Origin: Margaritispora aquatica
Lineage: Eukaryota > Ascomycota > Leotiomycetes > Helotiales > Discinellaceae
NCBI GenBank assembly: GCA_007644065.1
Contig: VJWN01000031.1
Span: forward strand, 62,001-126,000
Reading direction: 5' to 3'
Length of the DNA stretch: 64,000 bases
Shown here: positions 45,608 through 58,653 of the stretch, piece by piece
Position numbering within the stretch: the first letter of the stretch is position 1
How the letters are laid out: the number at the start of each line of letters is the position of its first letter
Translations under genes and position numbers: made by a program
The notes under the pieces: generated by a model
What the model saw: the letters and a program-made list of their open reading frames with translations, nothing else
What the model was told of the DNA's origin: nothing
Database searches by the model: none

Positions 45608-47032
45608 TCAGACTCTCTCCACCTCCCTAACTCTCGCGCCCATCTCATCCTTCATCCCCGCCCCCATGCACACCTCTCCGTACTCAGGCGGTTCGCACCG
45701 TGCCATCTTCCCCGTCGCCCAATCGACCATCCACCGCTTCCCCTTCACGATAACTAGATTACTCTTCCGTGGACTCCGGTGCGTCAAGATCGCCATGCAC
45801 CGCTTCGCGTACAGCATGTCGTAGAAATGCGTCCACTGGTGCTGGGGTGCCCACTTGCCGTCGGCAGCGATTGACGGATTTCGCGGCGCAGCGGGTGTCT
45901 GAGGCCCAGAGTGCAGTGCGTGCCGCGTGCGGAGGAGCAGGGACGTCGTGTGTGGTGTACTGCTCTGGTGGGGAACGGAGGAGGAGCCTTGGATGGAAGC
46001 TTGCGAGGGAGACAGGAAAGGCGCGGGGGAGTGGGTGCGTGGTGTTTCTGATGGACTTGCATTGAGTGATTCTCCGTCTTCTTCGCCCTCTTCCTCGTCG
46101 TCTTCTTCTTCACCCTCGTCGATTTCTTCCACGGCGTTCGTGGCGAGGTTCGGGAAATGCGTGCGCATGATCTCTTCTTGCTCGCGGATTAATTGCTCAT
46201 TTCGCTCGATGTTGCCCTGCAGCGCTGCGCCTGCCCGCCGTCTGCGTGGTCGTCGTGGTATCGACAGATCTTGAGGGATCTCGCGGTCGTCTAGCGGAGG
46301 AGCGAGATCGATGGCTGCGAAGAGCGATTGGAGCCATAGCACGAACGTTTCGATTTTGTGGCACGAGAGGAGGAATTGTTCTGTCTCGGCGCGAACTCGG
46401 ATCACGTATCTGCGTCTGGAGGGGTAAGAGAGGTTAGCGGGGTGAAATGTCTCGGGTTGTCTTTGCGATTGAGACATGGAACTGAATTGAACTCACTTGA
46501 CATAATCCGCTGCGATTCCAACATCTGCATGTTGCAGATTATAGCTCCGCAAGAATTGGCCCCTCGTTGTCCCGGCGGGATAATCTGGTGTCGCTTTGCT
46601 GCCGCTCAATGCTGCTCCAAACAGACCGGGCGTCTTGCACTTGTGGAATGTGAGAGCGGTGCCTTGCAGTGTTACCATCACGCGGTACCAGTTCCGATCG
46701 CTCGCCTTGTGCACGGCGCCCTCGAGCTCCATCTTCTTCATGAATACGTTCTCGAGACTGATGGCGCTGGAGTAAGGTGGAAGCGTCTCACGACCCTCGT
46801 CTTCGCGCGGTTGAATGTTGAACCGGCGCCGTAACGTGGGCAGGAATTGGAATTCATCATATGAAGGAGGAGATTCGGGGAAGTCGTCGACTAATGGTGG
46901 TGTTGTTGGTTGTTGGTAGAAGGAATCCATTGAGCGTCTGATGGTGGGGTTGGGTATCGAGAGATGAGTGGTGGTGGTGGGTGCGTCTTCTGTGCTTTCT
47001 GATGCCATCGTCGTCGCCATTGCCATTGCCAT
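45608..47032 (-). CDS. PH-domain protein
   Basis: Two exons, 46497..47032 and 45608..46415 (81-nt intron, donor GTGAGT, branch CTAAC), give 447 aa. The N-terminus is Pro/Thr-rich (SPPSYDEF, TLPPYSS motifs). A pleckstrin homology domain spans the splice: ENVFMKKMELEG, NWYRVMVTLQGTALTFHKC, then RRYVIRVRAETEQFLLSC and ending FVLWLQSLFAAIDLAPPLDD with the conserved Trp. Downstream is a basic patch (RRPRRRR), an acidic run of Glu/Asp around residue 330, and a helical WTHFYDMLYAKRCMAILTHRSPR. Such proteins probably bind membrane phosphoinositides; the cellular role is unknown. The start is ambiguous: ATGGCA is repeated, so translation could begin at 47032, 47026, 47020 or 47008. Confidence 0.8.
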
Positions 47033-47318
47033 TGCTACTGTACGGGAAAATACCAAAGAAAGAGTATCGAGTTGTTGGAAATTTATCGCTCCAGCATGGC
47101 TCCCCTTATAATTTTCTCCTTTTTCTTTCGTCCAACAAAAAACACGTCGTGATGCGATGCGGCGAGTAAGGAGGGAGGAAAAAAAGCCAACGGATTATTC
47201 GACTTGCTTTTTTCCTTTCCACACACAGACGGTCTTTAACAACAGGACAGAAGGAATGAAAACAAAGCGCGAAATTTTCCCCTGCAGGAAAACAAGGAAA
47301 TACAGTGAGAGAGTGAGA

Positions 47319-47336
47319 GTGTGTGTGTGTGTGTGT
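47319..47336 (+). repeat. (GT)9 microsatellite
   Basis: Nine perfect GT copies, extended imperfectly by GCGTGTGTGAGAG. It lies ~290 bp upstream of the PH-domain gene start. Confidence 0.9.
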
Positions 47337-47371
47337 GCGTGTGTGAGAGTAAGATAGTGAGATAAGGTGAC

Positions 47372-47391
47372 AGAGAGAGAGAGAGAGAGAG
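47372..47391 (+). repeat. (AG)10 microsatellite
   Basis: Ten perfect AG copies, close to the GT tract and in the same gene's upstream region. Confidence 0.9.
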
Positions 47392-47535
47392 AAAAAGGTA
47401 CAAACCAGGGCAGCCGGCAGGTATATGTGGTGTGGGCAAACCTCGCATCAATAGTGTCAAAGCAGGATTCAAAGTTGTGGTATCCAATCCCATCTCATCT
47501 CTACTCCATCGTTACTCCATCTCTACTCCAGTGCT

Positions 47536-47568
47536 ATCCAGTCCCCATCCAGTCCCCATCCAGTCCCC
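47536..47568 (+). repeat. 11-bp tandem repeat x3
   Basis: The unit ATCCAGTCCCC is repeated three times without change. Confidence 0.88.
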
Positions 47569-47914
47569 GGGCGGAAGAACTGGGCCATGTGTCCGTCAAT
47601 CCGAGAGCCAGCTCGTAAGACAGTCGTAAGTCGTAAGTTGGGCCAGCAGCAGCAGCGGTAGACACATGGAGAGTTGGGGTCGGACTGTAAGTTGCTGGCC
47701 CTCGCTCTCGAATTCATACGAGGTGCAGGTTGTATTCGGGAGTGTCGGCTTCCACTTGGAAGGGTGGAAGGAGTGGAAGGGGAAGAAGATGCAAAGAGCC
47801 TGACTGGATGGGTTAGTGGGGAATGGAGTAGAATGGGAGAATGGGGTAAAAAAGACTTGGGGGGAGAGAGAGCTGGAGTTGGTCTTGGGCCTGGAGTTGG
47901 ACCTGGAGAAGGTG

Positions 47915-47946
47915 GGATGTGTGGATGTGTGGATGTGTGGATATGG
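47915..47946 (+). repeat. 8-bp minisatellite GGATGTGT x3 plus degenerate copy
   Basis: GGATGTGT occurs at 47915, 47923 and 47931, followed by GGATATGG. Confidence 0.88.
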
Positions 47947-49014
47947 ATAATATAGTGGACGGGGTGGTGGTTGGATACTTGGATATGGGGATATGTGGTT
48001 GTTTGTTGTTGGAGAATCTCTTGGATGGTCCAATGTTGGGGAAGACAAGCGAAAATCTAAGACCCAGACCCCCCATTCCAAGACCCAGACAAGAGACAAG
48101 AGAGACAGGAGAGACAAGAGACCGACAGTGACAGGCCAAACGAACGGCTCGGAAGGATTAGAAGTGTTGCTCGGCTTGCTGGAGTGGGATTAGCCTGATA
48201 ATGTACATGTACATGTACGAGTAAGGTAAAGGTAAGGGATCATGATTTCTTACTTTACTATTTAACCGGTCGGGTCAAATACATACATACTCACACGTGA
48301 TGGGCAATTACAATGTCTGATTCGCGTATCTCGCATGACCAGATTGAGGCTGACGAGCTGGAATGTGGAGAAAATGAGCCGCTGAGTTGTACCAAGCGGT
48401 ACAGGTGTGTGGTAGGAAATAATTAATTTGATATTGAGAGCGTTGGTTTTGGTTTCGGTTTCGAAGCGAAAGGATTCAATATCATATGGATATTAGGTAT
48501 GTTTGGGAAGTGTATCCATATTGAAAATGAAGCAAATCGAGGCTCTTTTCAATAGAACAGATAGGTGTTTAATCAATTTCAAAAAGAAACGAATCAATAG
48601 TGGCATGGTATCGAAATTGAATGCGTCGTTTACCGCATGGGGCTGAAGGCTATCGAGATGGTGTGGTACATTCAATACCAGCCACCTCCAAACTTTGCAA
48701 TCTATCATCAACAACTCTTTCATCAGATTTGTAGGAAGGCTGAAGAGTGACACTGACAGCTCATCAAAATTCAATCAAGACTGTATGAAATATCAAGTCT
48801 GAACTATGGTAGATTAGAAATCGTGATATAATACAAAAACCATGTTGTAACATACCCAGGTACTTGCTGAACAATAATACGTTGTCGAAGGATGACAAAG
48901 CAAAAAAGTAATCTTCTACTCTATATATATTCACCTCCCCAAATTGTGTCAACAAACAACCACGGTTGAGTAAGTCAAACCCAACCATCCAATTGGTTGC
49001 CTTCACTAACAATT

Positions 49015-49125
49015 CCCCAGTTAGTGTAGTTGGTTATCACATCGGATTTTGACTCGTTCTCAGAACTTCATGTTCTGAGCTCAACAGCGTTTCCGGGGAC
49101 CCGGGTTCGAATCCCAGATCGACCT
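49015..49125 (+). tRNA. Intron-containing tRNA-Gln(TTG)-like gene, 5' acceptor strand replaced (possible pseudogene)
   Basis: The D-arm starts at 49024 (GTGT-AGTTGGTTA-TCAC). The anticodon stem TCGGA (49042..49046) pairs with TCCGG (49092..49096). Anticodon TTG is at 49049..49051, and a 38-nt intron spans 49053..49090. The T-arm is CCGGG-TTCGAAT-CCCAG with one C-A mismatch. The intron sits one base after the anticodon, as expected. It contains an 8-bp hairpin (CTCAGAAC/GTTCTGAG), and its TCAA at 49081..49084 can pair with TTGA of the anticodon loop. The 3' acceptor strand ATCGACC would need GGTCGAT at the 5' end, but CCCCAGT is found. A normal acceptor stem therefore cannot form. T runs at 49160..49165 and 49170..49179 could terminate Pol III. 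Confidence 0.6.
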
Positions 49126-49159
49126 ATACCCGACGCGGCTAAGCCGTGTAGAGCTCATC

Positions 49160-49179
49160 TTTTTTGCGGTTTTTTTTTT
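49160..49179 (+). terminator. Possible RNA polymerase III terminator (T6 and T10)
   Basis: Two T runs, six and ten bases long, lie 35-54 bases after the tRNA-like sequence. They are a plausible Pol III stop if that locus is transcribed. Confidence 0.4.
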
Positions 49180-49925
49180 CATTTGGAGCGTTTTGTGGTG
49201 TTGTGGATTTCTTTTCGGTGAAAAAAGGGCTTGAAAGTGGGGTTAGTGTTGGTGGCGCGGTGATCGGGGAAATGCTTAGCGAGCGGAGAGGGGTTTTGCC
49301 GAAATGGTACCGACCCCTCTTCCTCTGCCTGAGACATGAACAGTTGACGATATCTTGTGGATGACGACAACAGTTAGTTAGCTTATCGTTATTGAAGATC
49401 GGCTTACAATTATTCTGCTTGATAATCGACCTATATACAGATCTATTTTACTATTCACGTCCTCCGCCTTGGCAAAAGTCAATATACGGCGTTCTTGCTC
49501 TCTTTTCTTCGGTTTTCATTCATTGATTCATCGTGAACATGTCGCTTTTGATGACTGATTGTAAATAATATTGCTACATCCTCATACATGTGCTAGCCGT
49601 TTGCCCATATCAACTATATACAGAAAATGGTTACATTACAGTCTTGGGCTTTCCGGATACTCCAAAAAAATCGAGTGAAGATCCAACTCACACTCTTCAC
49701 AAACAGATAAAATTTGAAATAACAGTCAGACTATTATATAAAATGAGTTGCATTAGCAAAACTTCGTAGCTAAATAGCTTTCAAAGACCCCGCTCTCACT
49801 TTTCTATATAATTCTTCTCAACACCTATGCGTGCTTCTTTTCCTTCACTGCTTGAGCTGCTTCAGTATCGTGACGCAACAACAAAGCCGTTTCCTCATCA
49901 CCCGACTGCCTCCTCAACTGCATCA
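49180..49925. other. Intergenic region downstream of the tRNA-like sequence
   Basis: AT-rich beyond 49370. No gene or repeat is recognised. Confidence 0.5.
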
Positions 49926-50696
49926 TCATAAGTCGGTAGATGGAATAGATCGATCTGATAAGCCCAGGTTCAGACCAAAGCAAGCCCACGATAGCATTGT
50001 AATAACTACATACAAAAAAATCCCTTACAATCGGATCCCGCCTGAACAGCAATCTCCCATACACCAAACGCAGTCCCAATCAATCCTACAAAAAGCCAGA
50101 TGGTGGTCAACATGAAAATCAGGAGATTGACCTGTATGTGGAGCCACACAAAGCGATAAACCAAATTCCTATCACGAACTGCTCGCTCTTCCGCGTGCTT
50201 CATCAATGCTTCCTTTTCCTTCGCTGCCTGATCTGCTTCATTGTCGACATTGGCATCTATGTCGATCAATAACCTTGCCTTCTCCTCATCTCGCTTCTGC
50301 TTTCTTCCCTTAGTCTCACGTCTTGCATGTAAAACCGCCACAGGGTAATGAAAGCTGCGATGCCTCCGGGTGCCATCCAGAATAAAGTCCATACCAGCGT
50401 CACACGCAGAAGCCACATCATCCAGCGGTGTGCCTCGATCAGTACTGTCCACAGAAGCTCATATGGCCTCTGTGAGTTGAGCGAGGGACTGGTTAGCGAG
50501 TGAGCTTGCTTTTGAGGGACCGTCGCAGCGCTATGGTTACATATAGGATGATGGGCCCAGAGGGAGCGAGGGATATGGCGATACCGCAGGCGATGAGGAC
50601 GCTGTTGATGTAGCGGTCGGTGGTGGTAACGATTTTAGTTAGAGACGCATTCCGTGCTTCGGTTTTCGTCTCTATCTCTATTTCGGATTTTGACAT
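49926..50696 (-). CDS. Small multi-spanning membrane protein, unknown family
   Basis: Proposed exons are 50541..50696, 50320..50469, 50029..50278 and 49926..49954, giving 194 aa. The first intron (GTAACC...CTAACC...CACAG, 71 nt) joins one hydrophobic stretch (RYINSVLIACGIAISLAPSGPI) to RPYELLWTVLIEAHRWMMW and a helix rich in Trp (VTLVWTLFWMAPGGIAAF). The third exon has a charged segment (AAKEKEALMKHAEERAVRDR) and a further helix, VNLLIFMLTTIWLFVGLIG. At least three membrane helices are clear. The second intron is only ~41 nt and its acceptor is uncertain. The last exon is a short guess; a longer alternative frame to 49825 exists. No family is recognised. Confidence 0.5.
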
Positions 50697-51120
50697 TATG
50701 AGGTCTTGTTAAGTGTTGAGCGTAGTGTAGTGTGTTTTGGTTTTTCCTTCTTAACAATGTTTAGCATTCAGTAGGGTTGATTATGCGTCTGAATGGGAAT
50801 TTCGGTTACGGGAATTGGTGATGTCACATTCGGGTGATGTCTTATTTCCTCATCCTACACTAATCTAATTAAGTAGAATAAAGGGTAAGCAGAAGTGTAA
50901 TGCAAAGCATTGCAAAGAAATTGTCTTTCGGGATTACAGCAATTTAGATCAGGAAGCTCATAGGATGAGACCTTTCAGGATGTCTCTCGCTCATATTCAT
51001 ACGATCTTACATGCGAGGCAGCAATAGTGCCACAAAAGTAAGATAGGTGTAAATCCAAGAGATATCCCATTATTGATCTACTAAGATTACTTCACCTCAA
51101 ATATCTTCACTTCGCACGCT
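50697..51120. other. Intergenic region
   Basis: Upstream of the small membrane protein gene. Nothing is recognised. Confidence 0.45.
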
Positions 51121-51746
51121 CTACGTGCTCTGCCTCGAAGCAGAATTTAGAACAGCCATATAAACTCCGACACCACACATCCACGCTGTACACCAGAAAT
51201 TCGCACAATTCAAAGCTGGCAAACTCCTGTTATCATTATACCCTAATGCTTCTCTAAAGATATGAGTGCATATTCCCGATAGCATCATACCCGAACAAAT
51301 CGCATGCGCCCCGATGAAGCATTTGAAAAATCGATCTCCCACCATGTCTGTGGGCCACACATTCATGCATATCGTACTATCAAAGTCTTCCCACTGGGTA
51401 TCATATTCATTTTCTGTCTTTGGCGCGTTCTTATCAAGATCGGTATTGACGTCGGCAGCTTCATAGTTGGAACTTCTATTTCGATCCCAAGTCTCTTGCA
51501 TTTGGGCTTGATTGTCGTTGAGATGGATATGGATATTGTTGATAATATTGCCCTTGTTCCTGCGAGAATATCTCCACCTGCTCTTGATAAGGATGTGTTT
51601 TTGAATGAGAGTGAAATTGGAGAGAGACAAGACTTACCATTAGCATAAGTGTGCGAAGGGAAAGTAGTTCTTATAAAGTTAATTACAAAGACGGTTTGGT
51701 GGCCCATTCGCGTTGAGGCTTGTGGAAGGAAAGTAATGGTGTCCAT
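51121..51746 (-). CDS. Possible small membrane protein, exon structure unresolved
   Basis: A minus-strand frame ending at 51121 has good protein character: TENEYDTQWEDFDSTICMNV, then hydrophobic FFKCFIGAHAICSGMMLSG and ANFWCTAWMCGVGVYMAVL, with several Cys. It lacks an ATG. An ATG-started frame at 51746 runs into a clean donor (AAT G|GTAAGT at about 51640), and an acceptor TTCTCGCAG lies at about 51568. However, that pair leads to another frame than the hydrophobic one. Either a different 5' exon is used or the gene is damaged. No family is recognised. Confidence 0.3.
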
Positions 51747-52369
51747 ATTTGCCGCTATACTGTGTACTCAATGCACACCCTAACTTGAATTGAGACAGAA
51801 TGATGATGCAGGGCTTAGAATAGAGAATTGAGGGTTATCTGAGCTGCATTTTTGAAGGGCCATTGTTTACTTTCCCTATGTGAAAGTATGACGCATGAAG
51901 GGGATCGGGTACTTTAAGCAAACGGATATATCTTCCGGAACTTTGTTTTCACTTCCCAACTTCACCTTCAGCAATGAACATATCAAGAAGAATGAGCAAT
52001 TAAGCTGCCACCTCCTAAATGGTCTTTAGAGAACTGATATATGATCGTCAAGTACTGCTCCGGTTCACTGCTTGAGTTTGGTTCTTGTCAGCCCTTTTCC
52101 GGCTCGCACAATGGGATATTGGAAACACCCAACTGCGGTACATTAGTGACGTCTTCAAGACCTCTGGCAGGCTTCCCCACTGTATCTGATAAAAATCTTG
52201 TCTACTCACCTCACTGTTCTGCATCATTAGCAAAGAAATTACATATCTCAATCAACATGGCATTATCACTCCTACACGACCCTGGATAAAAATTATCCTC
52301 GAAATATCCCATGGCATAGCCCTCACAACCCTTTTCATAAACCTAAGTCATCCCCCATCCCCATCAACA
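51747..52369. other. Intergenic region
   Basis: Between two small, oppositely oriented frames. No recognisable signal. Confidence 0.45.
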
Positions 52370-52738
52370 ATGCACAACAAACTCACTTACATGGAAATAC
52401 AGATGAGTATCAATGTACTACGTGGAGCTACACTCGATGAGAGAAAGTACTGTACCTCCATGTTCACGATCATCGTAGTAATCGCGCTCTTATCAACGCG
52501 GCTTTTGTTATTTCTAAATAAATTCTTCATCTATCGTATGAAGTGGACGAGTTCTCTAGAAGAGCAGATGATGGAAGGACAGGAGAAATTCATAGCATGT
52601 GGTGAATATGGAGTCACTGAAGTTGAGAAGAGGTGTCGCTTGGCCTACTCGTGGGATGAGCGGCTGAAGTCCGTTGAGAAGACCAAGGAAAAGATGATAC
52701 GAGTGCTTCTTTATTTGATCATTCTGGGAACTTGTTGA
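52370..52738 (+). CDS. Hypothetical small protein with one or two membrane helices
   Basis: An ATG-started single-exon frame of 122 aa. It has a clear hydrophobic helix (FTIIVVIALLSTRLLLFLNKFF, about residues 32-53), a charged, helical middle (SLEEQMMEGQEKF, VEKTKEKM) and a hydrophobic C-terminus (VLLYLIILGTC). The arrangement is compatible with a small membrane protein. No homologue is recognised and the frame is short, so it may be spurious. Confidence 0.35.
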   Translation: MHNKLTYMEIQMSINVLRGATLDERKYCTSMFTIIVVIALLSTRLLLFLNKFFIYRMKWTSSLEEQMMEGQEKFIACGEYGVTEVEKRCRLAYSWDERLKSVEKTKEKMIRVLLYLIILGTC

Positions 52739-53075
52739 ATAGTTTTCACGAAGGTGTATGGGGAAGGTTGGAGAAGAGAGAGGAAAATATCCCCACAGGC
52801 ATGAAGGTGACTCAACGATGTAATTATTGGAAATGTTGCTCTTGTCCGTTGGCACATTCTGTATGTATGGAGCTATGAGCAACAGATTTCTAGCGTTGTT
52901 GCAAAAGTCTTATGTTGTCGTCAAATACGGTGGGATTACAGATACACAGTAGTAAAAAGCCGAAATCCGAATTACACTCCTCACGCGCTTTGTTAATCTC
53001 ATAGCATTATATTTCATCACTCGTAGATCTCTCGCTTCTTAAAAGTTACCCGTCAGTCTTTAAGCCATTCAATCT

Positions 53076-53225
53076 TCAGGACATATAATACGGCGCGGAA
53101 TTCCAAAACTCGCAAACGTCCTTAGCAGCAGGATCTTTAATCTTTTTCCCCAAATCCGTAACATCAATATTCGTCAAAGTACCATTCTGGCCATATATGA
53201 GGAAAGGGAGACTCTCTTCCGCCAT
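53076..53225 (-). CDS. 49-aa hypothetical ORF
   Basis: ATG at 53225, TGA at 53076. The peptide MAEESLPFLIYGQNGTLTNI... continues with DVTDLGKKIKDPAAK and a single Cys before EFWNSAPYYMS. Its composition looks protein-like rather than random. It may be a complete micro-ORF or the terminal exon of a gene whose other exons I could not find. No family is recognised. Confidence 0.33.
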   Translation of the reverse strand: MAEESLPFLIYGQNGTLTNIDVTDLGKKIKDPAAKDVCEFWNSAPYYMS

Positions 53226-54269
53226 CGGCTATTCAGTCATTGCAAATTGCGTTAAGTATCTCTGCATTGTAGTAGCAACACGAGAAAAAACCGGATATCC
53301 GTCATCAGACGTAGACGTGTCGCCATTGGAGAAGTTTTAAGGCATATCTGAGCCATGCAGACTTGAGCTAAGAGGGAAGAGATATGCATATGAAGGAATG
53401 ACGAGGAAGCGAGTGCAAATGTAATTGCAGTTCACGACGAAATCCGCGACTCCCATCTTAAATAGGTGGATAAAGGTCGATGCTTTGCTGTACTCAATCG
53501 AGGGCTAGAATAATATAGCTAAATATGTACCGAGGCTTTTTTATTTGTGCCAACTCCTTCTCGAAGCTTTTTTGTAGAAGTGTTTTTCACGTTATGGTGT
53601 GAAGAAGCTTCTATCTACCTCGCTTACGAAAACACAAGAAGCAGAGTGGCGTAGAATTGGAGGAACAATTGCCCACAGCCGGAGACCTGTAGTTAGTCTC
53701 GGACTCTGACATCATACGTCTTCGAGGCCACGCTTTTGCATAATCCAGGGAAGATATAGCTGACTGAATCTATCTTTCGTCCGTCTGAGATACTTCCGTA
53801 AGCTCTCGCCGCCGGGGAACAATTAGGCCGGTCACGTCATGTGACACAGGCATCTGCTTCTCTGTCACGCGTTTTTCAGATCACTATACATAAGTCCACT
53901 TCTCACTACGTCCTTAATGATTTAAACATATCCCTGAATGATGATGCGTTGATGTCATATAGTTAGACCGACTGTCAGAAATGTATTCAAACTGATTGGC
54001 TGTGAGGAGGTGATAGGGCTAAGCGAGTGCGAGTGCGGGTCCAAATGCTAATTTCGCATCCTCTTCTCGCATTCTGAAAAGTTTCGAGCTCAGGTACAAA
54101 TGAGAAATGAGTGCAACTGATTTCTTATAAAGCAGCTTCTATTCCTCCTCTAAGTTGTCAATCTTTACACATCTACCATAGCCAATCCAACAAACAGACA
54201 ACTCTTGAATACACCACTTCTTCAAACCTCCAAACCAATCCATCCACAACACACAATATCCATATCAAA
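53226..54269. other. Intergenic region upstream of the EthD gene
   Basis: No gene is seen. The last 160 bases before 54270 are rich in CAAACC/CCAATCC, a typical fungal leader composition. Confidence 0.5.
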
Positions 54270-54713
54270 ATGTCGGCTCCAACTCCTACCAAGCTGGTCC
54301 ATCTCACCATCTTGATCAAGAAAGTCGATAACCTATCACACGAAGAGTTCCACGCCTACTGGGTTAACGAGCATCCCAAGATCTGGCTATCCGTCCCCAT
54401 CGTCCGAACAAACGTATTGAAGTACACACAATTTCATATCGACGAGAAGGTGACTGCCGGATTGAAGGCTGCTGGACTTCCGGTCGCAGAATATGACGGT
54501 GGTGTGCAAATGTGGGCTAAGAGCATCGAGGAACTGATGGCTGTAAGTGCTCCTCCATGCTTCATATGTCGAAGAGTTCTGATGTTTGTATAGGTGTTTC
54601 ACGATCCAGAGTACCTGGCAAAAGTTGTGCCGGATGAGGAGAAGTTTTTGAAGAGGGCTGAAGCGACGATGATGATTGGATGGGATGAGGAGCTTTGGAC
54701 GGGAGAAAAGTGA
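54270..54713 (+). CDS. EthD-domain protein (dimeric alpha/beta-barrel)
   Basis: Two exons, 54270..54542 and 54594..54713, phase 0, donor GTAAGT, acceptor TATAG, give 130 aa. The sequence VHLTILIKKVDNLSHEEFHAYWVNEHPKI matches the EthD domain signature (PF07110) with its conserved H-x-x-W...EHP pattern. It continues with MWAKSIEELMAVFHDPEYL and ends FLKRAEATMMIGWDEEL. EthD-like proteins adopt a ferredoxin-like barrel. In fungi they include polyketide cyclase/decarboxylase helpers and stress proteins, so the substrate is not predictable. The start is the first ATG in frame. It is convergent with the coiled-coil gene, 192 bp apart. Confidence 0.85.
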
Positions 54714-54905
54714 TGTTGATACGGGTCGCGATACGAATTGGGCGGATATTGAGTGACGACACTGTTCGATAGTTGATGGGTGGTGTAGATATTAGATATG
54801 GTAGATTGCTCAATTGAAGTGCAAACTAGTAGCTGTTATTTCAAGGCCAAATAAAGCAAATGTGTAGTATGGAGCAGTGATGTCAAAAAGAGCCTAGGTC
54901 CACCT

Positions 54906-55591
54906 TCAAATTGCCCTTCGCTTCTTCCTGACAACTGCTGTATCTTTGTGATCACCGTTCCCATCACGAATTCTCTTCCGACCTCTGTTCATTGCACGTT
55001 TCCTCTCCTCCATCACCGAAATCTCATAATTCAACTTTGCAATCTTCTCCTCCTCCAATGCTGCAGTCAAATCTTCCACGATTCGACAGAGCCTAGCATT
55101 CTCATTACCGCTTCTGATGATATCCTCCAAATTGTCGTTATTATCCTTCAGTAGTCTGAGATTACTTTTTCTAGCTTTCAGAAGTTGCGCCTTCAAGCTA
55201 GCTACTTCATCTGCTTGCTCCCGAATCAGCGCATTGCGTTGAGTGAGCTCTTCTCGCTGATTTGCGATGGTTTTGGAGCTGTCTTGTAGCTTTTGCTCAA
55301 GGACTTTGATAGTGGTGTCTTTGGTGCCAGAAGTTTCTGAACTGACGTCGTGGACTTCCTCATTTGCTTTGTCCATGGATCTAGGTTTGGTGATGTCCGA
55401 ATGTGCCTGGAATTCCTGTCTAGCATTAGCATATAAAAACCCAAGAACAAAGAAACACCGCTAACCTTACGATCAAGCCTCAACCGCGGATCGCAGATCT
55501 GCGAAATCAATCCACGTGTGCGCAAGACGTTCACTTCCCAACTTCGAGGTTGTTCTTGATGCTCCGGCACCCAGGATCCAGGCAGAGACAT
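54906..55591 (-). CDS. Coiled-coil protein with C-terminal nuclear-type basic tail
   Basis: Two exons, 55466..55591 and 54906..55415, phase 0 (donor AAG|GTTAGC, acceptor GACAG), give 211 aa. The N-terminus (SWEVNVLRTRGLISQICDPRLRLD) looks folded. From about residue 65 to 180 the sequence is a continuous coiled coil (VLEQKLQDSSKTIANQREEL, ASLKAQLLKARKSNLRLL, LTAALEEEKIAKLNYEI). The end is basic (NRGRKRIRDG, VRKKRRAI), which could serve as a nuclear localisation signal. There is no basic-zipper DNA-contact pattern before the coil. The function is unknown. Confidence 0.68.
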
Positions 55592-56348
55592 GATTTGTGC
55601 CTAGAGAGAGCTTGATTTGTGTATGGGATTTCGTGCTGTGAATTATCGGAGTTGGCTAGAAAATGAGGCTGATCGCAAAAATTGATGCCTTCAAAGAGGC
55701 AAGAGTGAATTCTCGCTTAACATTTCAGGTTTAAGTTCGGGTGCACTTGTCTTCGACCTGTGAAGAACCAGCAAGCCCATTCCAGTAAGAGAAATTGAAT
55801 AGATGTTAAATTTGCTCTCATTGTGTTGTCTGAGTTGCAGTTATTGCGCAAAAATGCATGCATATTGGGGCATCATTTCAAGATCTCCACCATATTGTGT
55901 GCGCCTTACTCTTGCTCTAGGCGCGCTATATATACTTGCCCAGCTAAAGACTACGAAATACTTGATGGAGCTATTTCAAAGCTGTGTATCTTGCCACTAT
56001 ACTCATCCTGGAAGTTATCTTCCTCCGCGCTCTCATATGGTCCTTCGATCACATGACTTAAATAGCATGTCACTTGCAGAGAAATCTTGGAAGTGATTTG
56101 GCTTGCTTTGCTTCTCTCAACCCTTCCTTGTTGCATCTGTTCTCTACATAAGCAAGCGATTTAAAAATATATAGCCATATAGAAATCGGTGGCTTAGATT
56201 GTTATGAAGAGACTTATCATATTGTCATGCATACAACAACAGTTTAAGATATTTCGTTTTATTCGAAAATCTCTCTACTACAGCAATGCAAATAGCAAAA
56301 GCAACAAACAGCCCCTTATGTACCTAATATGATTTATATACAGTCCCA
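55592..56348. other. Intergenic region between the coiled-coil and GMC genes
   Basis: No coding signal with a credible start was found. It is AT-rich from 56150. Confidence 0.5.

Positions 56349-58653
<2,305 letters not shown>

Larger units (their letters stand above)
47033..49014. other. 2 kb intergenic region rich in simple repeats
   Basis: Upstream of the PH-domain gene. It holds (GT)9, (AG)10, an 11-bp x3 repeat and an 8-bp x3 repeat (listed separately), plus TGTACATGTACATGTAC at 48202..48218 and CATACATACATAC near 48281. No gene is supported. Confidence 0.6.

Noticed and set aside
49825..50079. 84-codon frame ending at 49825 as an alternative end for the small membrane protein
   Set aside because: No splice site joins it in phase to the preceding exon; the GTAAGG/ATCAG junction gives the shorter end instead.
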